Source: an uncultured delta proteobacterium
Lineage (GTDB): Bacteria > Desulfobacterota > Syntrophia > Syntrophales > Smithellaceae
Length of the DNA stretch: 40,370 bases
Direction: 5' to 3'
Assembly: GCA_903904655.1 (NCBI GenBank)
Contig: CAIVDK010000166.1
Span: 1-40,370 of the forward strand
Of the stretch, positions 35,831 to 40,370 are shown one piece after another (position 1 is the stretch's first letter; each line of letters starts with the position of its first letter). The position numbers were made by a program, and so were the translations under genes. A model generated the notes under the pieces. It was not told the DNA's origin and made no database searches. It was given only the letters and a program-made list of their open reading frames with translations.

Positions 35831-38502
35831 GGATGAATATAACCGAACTTCGTATCCGATTTTCGCAAAAGCTCGGATGCCGGGTGAAATACCTTGCCGG
35901 AAAGAAGCTTAGTGCGGCAGGCGCTGCATTCGCCGCCCCGGCATAAAGACGGCACAACAACACCTGCTCTTTCCAGAGCGATTAGGACGGTTTCACCGGC
36001 ATTTGCGGTAAGCGTGCGACCATCAGGCAACGTTACCGTAAATTGGTCTTTGCCGCCGATGCCGTGGGGCCAGCCCGGCAGTTTGGTGGGATCATCGGGC
36101 GCTGTTTGAACCTCGCGACGGATTTGCCGATCCGAAACCCCCAACTTTTGAAGTTCGGGCAGGACAAAATCATACATGACGGTGGGCCCGCAGAGAAAGA
36201 ACGTGCAATGCGCGACATCTCCCGCGACATCCCTGATAATGTCTGCCGTAACGAATCCCTGACGTTCGCGGCAGTCTGCCCCCGGCTCCGAAATGACCGG
36301 ATGTATTTTGACAAAGCCTGCTTTCTCCAGCTTGCGCAGCCTTGTCTTAAAAATAATGTCCTCTTCCCTGGCGCAGCCATAGATGAGATCAATCTGATAG
36401 TCGCGGTTTGCTTTTTCAAAATCAGTCTGCAGCATACTCATGAATGGCGTAATGCCCGAGCCGCCGGCGATTAAAATAAGTCTTTTATCGTGGACGGGGC
36501 CGATCCGATAGAAATTGCCCGCCGGGCCGGAACCGGTCAGCAGATTGCCAACTTTCAGTTGGCCCAGTAGATAGTCCGAGACGAAACCGTTTTTAGCGGT
36601 GCGCACCGTGATTTCGTAATAGGCGCGCTGGGTGGCGGGTGAAGCAATACTGTAGGGCCGGCTGGTGCGAATGCCATCAATATCCACTTCAAGATTGATG
36701 TACTGGCCGGGAACAAACGGCGGAAGGTATCCGTCTGTCGATGTCAGGCGTATCGTTTTGGCACTGTCTGTCTCCTTGCGGATTTCCGTAACGCGGTATT
36801 CAATGTTCCCGGGATGCAGGACATCCAGTGCCCGTTTGATGCTGCCGCGGTTGCACCGGTGATCGAGATTATATCTCTGACTGACTTCAATTTCCTTTCG
36901 AATCGAATCCAGACCGGCTAGGCCTTCAAACGCTGTGGGGGCTTTGGGTTTCCGGCCCGTCGAATCTTTCAGGATCAATTTTGCCGCCGTATAGCCGGAG
37001 GTCAGCGTGGTGTTGAAACCGCCGAAGAGCAATGACGCTCCACAGAAATAGAGCCCGTTGATGGGGGAACGGGCCTGCATCTTGTTGGCGATCAGATCCT
37101 TGAAATACGCGTCCACACCGTAGATGCAGCCTCCGGGCGAGTTGATATACCGCATCAGCGTAAGTGGGGTGAATGCTTCCATTTCCTCAATGTGCCCCTT
37201 GATTTTCGGGTAAAATTGATACAGGAAGTCCAGCAGTTTGGAGGCATACTGCATCTTTGCCTCGTGATATTTTTCGGGCGGCAGATTGATCCACGAATCG
37301 GCTGTCTGGCTGGAGAGAATCGTGATGACACTGGTTCCTTTCGGGCTGCAGTCTGGATCATCAATATTGTAGCAGGACATGTACCCGCCGGGGATAACGC
37401 TGGTCTGATGCAAACCGACGTCATAGCGCATCCTCGGCATGTTGAGCGGCGCGGCCATAAAGCTGGTGGCGTTCTTAATGCCCGCTTCTTGTGCCGTGCA
37501 GTCCAGACCAATAAAAAGTCCGAACGACGACATGCTGAGGGTGGAGACGCGCAGTTCCGCGAATACGCTTTCTGGGACGTGTTGTTCCTCAATCATATCC
37601 ACGTAAACATTGATCTTGTTGGCGTTGCAAAGGATGGTATCCGTTTTGAAGATTTCACCTGCGCCTGTCACCACGCCTCTGACCGAACCATCCTCCACCA
37701 GAATCTTTTCCACGGCTGTGTTGAATCTGATGGTGCCGCCCGATGCCAGAAATTCATCCGCAAGGGCGTTGGACATGGCTTGGGAGCCACCCTTCACATA
37801 ACAAGTACCTTCGCCGCGCGCATACAGGGCGGCCAAAGCCAGAAACGGGACGCGATCCACTGGCATGCCCAGGTAGCCGAAGAGCGCCTTGTATACCCCT
37901 TTCACAATGGAGTTTTTAAAATACCTGTCCAGCACCTCCTTGCCGGTCAACGAACCGAACTCGAATATCGTGGGGACTTTTTCTTTTGTCAGCGGCTCAT
38001 CTTCGGCGACGCTTTCATACAGGAGCGCCGTTTCTTCAGCTATTTTGTCGACCAGAGCCTGGTATTCCCGGATGGCATCGGCCTCATCCGGAGCCAGCTC
38101 CTGAAGCTTCTTTACAAAACCGTCATGGGAACCGGGCAGCACAATTTCACCCACTCCCGGAATCGCCAGGCGGAAGGCTTCTTCTTGCAAAACGAAATCG
38201 ATTTTATTCCATACGTTCAGTTCTTCAAAGAGCCTGCGCAGTGAACCTTTTTCGCCGCGATAATTATTGCTGATGTCATAGAGCTGGTGCAGCGCAACTT
38301 CGAATTCAAAGCGTCCGCGCCGAAAGGTCGTGCCGCAGCCGCCGGGGATGTTGTGCCTTTCCAGCAGAAGCACTTTTTTGCCGGCTTTGCAAAGGGTCAG
38401 TGCACCCGTCAGACCTCCATTTCCCGCTCCGACAACGACGGCGTCAAAAACGGAATCGTATTTGGTGACCGCCCCTCCTTCTTTTGCATTTGATGACGAC
38501 AT
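35788..38502 (-). CDS. triple fusion: CrtI/RetSat-like flavoprotein + ferredoxin reductase + 2Fe-2S ferredoxin
   Basis: The 904-residue protein has three modules. Residues 18-512 form a phytoene-desaturase/carotenoid-isomerase/retinol-saturase-like FAD enzyme (VVVGAGNGG at 22-30, IPGGCGTTF at 52-60, and INGLYFCGAS near 481). Residues about 565-790 form a ferredoxin-reductase unit with the FAD motif RPYS (615-618), the NAD(P) motif GGSGITP (680-686) and CGP (771-773). Residues about 818-904 form a plant-type 2Fe-2S ferredoxin with Cys854, Cys859, Cys862 and Cys892. The order suggests electron flow from NAD(P)H to FAD to the Fe-S centre to the N-terminal flavin, for saturating or isomerising C=C bonds. 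No carotenoid genes are nearby. GGAGG precedes ATG 38502, and a sigma-54 promoter lies upstream. Confidence 0.9.
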   Translation of the reverse strand: MSSSNAKEGGAVTKYDSVFDAVVVGAGNGGLTGALTLCKAGKKVLLLERHNIPGGCGTTFRRGRFEFEVALHQLYDISNNYRGEKGSLRRLFEELNVWNKIDFVLQEEAFRLAIPGVGEIVLPGSHDGFVKKLQELAPDEADAIREYQALVDKIAEETALLYESVAEDEPLTKEKVPTIFEFGSLTGKEVLDRYFKNSIVKGVYKALFGYLGMPVDRVPFLALAALYARGEGTCYVKGGSQAMSNALADEFLASGGTIRFNTAVEKILVEDGSVRGVVTGAGEIFKTDTILCNANKINVYVDMIEEQHVPESVFAELRVSTLSMSSFGLFIGLDCTAQEAGIKNATSFMAAPLNMPRMRYDVGLHQTSVIPGGYMSCYNIDDPDCSPKGTSVITILSSQTADSWINLPPEKYHEAKMQYASKLLDFLYQFYPKIKGHIEEMEAFTPLTLMRYINSPGGCIYGVDAYFKDLIANKMQARSPINGLYFCGASLLFGGFNTTLTSGYTAAKLILKDSTGRKPKAPTAFEGLAGLDSIRKEIEVSQRYNLDHRCNRGSIKRALDVLHPGNIEYRVTEIRKETDSAKTIRLTSTDGYLPPFVPGQYINLEVDIDGIRTSRPYSIASPATQRAYYEITVRTAKNGFVSDYLLGQLKVGNLLTGSGPAGNFYRIGPVHDKRLILIAGGSGITPFMSMLQTDFEKANRDYQIDLIYGCAREEDIIFKTRLRKLEKAGFVKIHPVISEPGADCRERQGFVTADIIRDVAGDVAHCTFFLCGPTVMYDFVLPELQKLGVSDRQIRREVQTAPDDPTKLPGWPHGIGGKDQFTVTLPDGRTLTANAGETVLIALERAGVVVPSLCRGGECSACRTKLLSGKVFHPASELLRKSDTKFGYIHPCVTYPIGDVEILL

Positions 38503-38556
38503 GTGCCCTCCTTGAATGATTCATTTTTTAATGGGTCTGTGTTTCGTCTATGGTTT

Positions 38557-38574
38557 AATTGCCAAACCGCAATT
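38557..38574. repeat. inverted repeat AATTGC-N6-GCAATT in the fusion-gene leader
   Basis: This perfect 6-bp inverted repeat lies about 45-60 bases inside the predicted transcript of the fusion gene. Its outer part (ATTG...CAAT) matches the ends of the three upstream palindromes but the spacing is 2 bp shorter. It may be a weak fourth operator or an RNA hairpin. Confidence 0.4.
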
Positions 38575-38626
38575 CGGCGTAACTTCATATTTACTACATT
38601 CCCGGTTTAATTATCAGCTATTTTAT

Positions 38627-38642
38627 AGCGATTATCATGCCA
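38627..38642 (-). promoter_or_regulatory. sigma-54 (-24/-12) promoter for the oxidoreductase cluster
   Basis: Read on the minus strand the sequence is TGGCATGATAATCGCT, with GG and GC separated by exactly 10 bases and TGGCA intact. It matches the -24/-12 consensus (TGGCACG-N4-TTGCW) except for small changes. The start would be near 38616, giving a leader of about 114 bases to ATG 38502. The palindrome array then sits at about -84, -106 and -128, normal for enhancer-binding activators. The sequence fits, and the divergent gene encodes such an activator. Confidence 0.72.
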
Positions 38643-38691
38643 TAATAAATATCCTGTTATTCCGGTACGTATCGTATTCCTCTTTCCATAA

Positions 38692-38753
38692 ATTGTCCTA
38701 TGGTGCAATGACTATTGTCCCATAGCACAACATTAATTGTCTTATAGAGCAAT
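38692..38753. promoter_or_regulatory. three-site palindrome array (candidate activator binding sites)
   Basis: Three 18-bp imperfect palindromes occur at 38692-38709 (ATTGTCCTATGGTGCAAT), 38714-38731 (ATTGTCCCATAGCACAAC) and 38736-38753 (ATTGTCTTATAGAGCAAT). Each is symmetric at 12 of 18 positions, and start-to-start spacing is exactly 22 bp twice, about two helical turns. They lie in the 317-base gap (38503-38819) between the divergent genes, which otherwise holds only the two promoters and the small inverted repeat. They are the likely upstream activating sequences for the adjacent sigma-54 activator. Confidence 0.75.
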
Positions 38754-38765
38754 TCATGATAAAAT
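38737..38765 (+). promoter_or_regulatory. sigma-70 promoter of the sigma-54 activator gene
   Basis: TTGTCT (38737-38742) and TAAAAT (38760-38765) are 17 bp apart, giving a start near 38772 and a 48-base leader. The -35 box lies inside the third palindrome, so binding there would block this promoter and give negative autoregulation. Confidence 0.5.
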
Positions 38766-38819
38766 AAAACATTGTTCCTCACAAAAGGAACGACTGCATC
38801 TTATGTGCGGGAGGCTATG

Positions 38820-40352
38820 ATGATCGATGAAAATGATTTCTTCAGACAAGTGACAACAAGAGTATGCGGCTCGTTGGATATCAAGACAGCCCTGGCTAAA
38901 GCTTTTCAATATCTCAAGGAATTCATTCCGCTGGATGCCATGGGACTCCATCTCTATGAGCCGGAACTGAACGTCATGCGTACGATCGCCCGCGTGAGTG
39001 CGTCAGGAAGCTTTGTTGTCGATCAAGTTACGCCTCTGCGGGGGAAGTTGGAAGAGTTGCAAGAACCGGTAAAGATCATTAATCATCCGGAGCGCGATCT
39101 TCTCATCAAAACCATGATTCGCCACGGAAAGCCGTCTGCATCTTCCGTGATGCTTCTTTATCTGATGATGGCCGAGGACAGGGGCGGTGCCTTGTCGATG
39201 CGGGCTGACGGCAAAAACAAATACCGTGAGGATCATGCGCAATTACTGTCGCTGGTTGCCGAACCCTTTACCATCGCTCTGGATAATGCTTTGAAACATC
39301 GCGAGCTGTCCAACCTCAAAGACAGGCTTGCGGATGACAACCGCTACTTGCAGAAGGAGCTGCGGGATATCTACGGTGATAAAATTATAGGCGAGAATTC
39401 GGGGCTGAAAGATATTATGGCTATGGTCCGACAGGTGGCGCCGCTGGACAGTCCCGTACTACTCTTGGGAGAGACTGGTACGGGCAAGGACGTGATCGCC
39501 AATGCCATCCATTATTCTTCCAAACGCAGGGGCGGCTCTTTCATCAAGGTGAATTGCGGCGCCATTCCCGATACGCTCTTGGACAGCGAGCTTTTCGGAC
39601 ATGAAAAAGGCGCCTTCACCGGGGCAGATGTTCAGAAGAGGGGACGCTTTGAACGCGCACACGGAGGGACGATTTTTCTCGATGAGGTGGGAGAGCTCCT
39701 CCCTCAGGCTCAAGTCCGGATGCTTCGTGTGCTGCAGGAAAAAGAGATTGAAAGAGTAGGCGGCGCAAAAGTGATACCGGTGGACATCCGATTGATTACG
39801 GCTACCAACAGAAACCTGGAGGAAATGGCGCGTTCAAACCAGTTTCGTCGAGATCTGTGGTTTCGTCTGAACGTCTTTCCGATTTTCATTCCTCCGTTGA
39901 GGGAGAGGAAGCATGATATCCCCGAGTTTGTAGACTATTTCATGCTGAAGAAATCAAGAGACATGAAACTTTCCCGGCCTCCCAAGCTCGCTACCGGAAC
40001 AATCAATCGGCTGCTCGATTATGAATGGCCCGGAAATGTGAGGGAACTGGAAAACGTCGTCGAGCGCGCCCTGATCATGAACCAGGGGGAGCAGCTGATT
40101 ATTGACGATTCGCTCATACCGAAGAAATCGAGTTGCTACACCCGTCCATTGGTTGTCATCAATGAATCACTCAATTTAGATGCGGTCGTTTCCAACCACA
40201 TCAGGAAGGCGCTGCAATCGACAGACGGGAGGGTTCACGGGCCGGACGGCGCCGCCCGTCTACTGGGCATCAACCCCAGCACACTGAGAAAACGGATGTC
40301 GAAACTCGGGATCGATTACGGAAGGCGCTTTAGAGCAAAAAGTGACCGGTAA
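38820..40352 (+). CDS. sigma-54-dependent activator, GAF-AAA-Fis type
   Basis: From ATG 38820 the product has 510 residues. An N-terminal GAF-like sensor domain spans about residues 5-160 and a short coiled linker follows. The AAA+ domain has Walker A GETGTGKD (217-224), the sigma-54 contact loop GAFTGA (264-269), Walker B FLDE (286-289), and the FRRDLWFRLNVFPI and WPGNVRELENVVERA motifs. A Fis-type helix-turn-helix (about 474-493, GAARLLGINPSTLRKRM) ends it. There is no receiver domain, so it probably responds to a small ligand or redox signal through GAF, like FhlA or NorR. GGGAGG (38809-38814) favours ATG 38820 over ATG 38817. It is divergent from the oxidoreductase cluster and is its likely regulator. 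Confidence 0.94.
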   Translation: MIDENDFFRQVTTRVCGSLDIKTALAKAFQYLKEFIPLDAMGLHLYEPELNVMRTIARVSASGSFVVDQVTPLRGKLEELQEPVKIINHPERDLLIKTMIRHGKPSASSVMLLYLMMAEDRGGALSMRADGKNKYREDHAQLLSLVAEPFTIALDNALKHRELSNLKDRLADDNRYLQKELRDIYGDKIIGENSGLKDIMAMVRQVAPLDSPVLLLGETGTGKDVIANAIHYSSKRRGGSFIKVNCGAIPDTLLDSELFGHEKGAFTGADVQKRGRFERAHGGTIFLDEVGELLPQAQVRMLRVLQEKEIERVGGAKVIPVDIRLITATNRNLEEMARSNQFRRDLWFRLNVFPIFIPPLRERKHDIPEFVDYFMLKKSRDMKLSRPPKLATGTINRLLDYEWPGNVRELENVVERALIMNQGEQLIIDDSLIPKKSSCYTRPLVVINESLNLDAVVSNHIRKALQSTDGRVHGPDGAARLLGINPSTLRKRMSKLGIDYGRRFRAKSDR

Positions 40353-40370
40353 TGCTGAAGATCGGATCAC

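Noticed and set aside
37192-38244. 350-codon plus-strand open frame inside the fusion gene
   Set aside because: It is the antisense shadow of a well-supported 904-residue protein. The same holds for plus-strand frames at 32861-33640 and 34822-35595.
35788-38502. Assignment as phytoene desaturase for carotenoid synthesis
   Set aside because: No phytoene synthase or other carotenoid gene is present, and the fused reductase and ferredoxin point to a reductive enzyme.
38692-38753. CRISPR-like short repeats
   Set aside because: There are only three units with 4-bp gaps, each a palindrome, in a divergent promoter region with no cas genes. They are protein-binding sites rather than a spacer array.
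1-40370. Insertion sequences, integrases, tRNA or rRNA genes
   Set aside because: None of the frames shows transposase or integrase motifs, and no tRNA cloverleaf or rRNA sequence was noticed in the gaps, although no structure search could be run.

Overview
The window looks like a chromosomal segment of an anaerobic, Gram-negative deltaproteobacterium (Desulfobacterota), most plausibly of the Syntrophus/Smithella type. This is inferred from protein style and gene order, not from a search. The supporting features are LPS export genes, a lipid A aminoarabinose operon, the rpsB-tsf-pyrH-frr-uppS-cdsA-dxr-rseP order, a sigma-54 activator and flavin/Fe-S oxidoreductases. No tRNA, rRNA, transposase or CRISPR array was seen.

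Region by region. Positions 1-432 hold the tail of an unidentified membrane protein and a small AtpZ/AtpI-like membrane protein, closed by a terminator. Positions 500-3460 carry panC and panD (pantothenate) and ahcY (S-adenosylhomocysteine hydrolase). panC has a leader hairpin touching its start codon. On the minus strand, 3517-5764 is lptF-lptG (LPS transport permeases). A strong promoter at 5872-5900 then drives a nine-gene plus-strand operon (5950-15852): a family 9 glycosyltransferase, a PMT-type glycosyltransferase, a PAP2 phosphatase, an ArnT-like transferase, arnB, arnC, arnA split into two genes, and arnD. Together these would make and attach 4-amino-4-deoxy-L-arabinose to lipid A; arnE and arnF are not present.

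Positions 16021-20831 hold an M23 peptidase, secA and argJ. Positions 21013-28379 are the rpsB-to-tsaB housekeeping run (translation, UMP kinase, isoprenoid and phospholipid precursors, site-2 protease, tRNA t6A synthesis). A glutaminyl cyclotransferase, adk and a UvrD/Rep helicase follow up to 32056.

The accessory part is 32057-40352. A minus-strand cluster holds a 904-residue fusion of a CrtI/RetSat-like flavoprotein with a ferredoxin-reductase module and a 2Fe-2S ferredoxin. Beside it lie a secreted NylB-like serine hydrolase and a 2,4-dienoyl-CoA-reductase-type Fe-S flavoenzyme. A divergent GAF-AAA-Fis sigma-54 activator faces it. The 317-base gap between them contains a -24/-12 promoter aimed at the fusion gene and three 18-bp palindromes spaced exactly 22 bp apart. 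The third palindrome overlaps the -35 box of the activator's own promoter. About 85 bp around the fusion-gene end and the reductase start is duplicated on both sides of the hydrolase gene, including a relict ferredoxin tail. This suggests that two tandem oxidoreductase modules collapsed into one. This apparently self-contained, sigma-54-controlled C=C redox locus is the most interesting part of the window.
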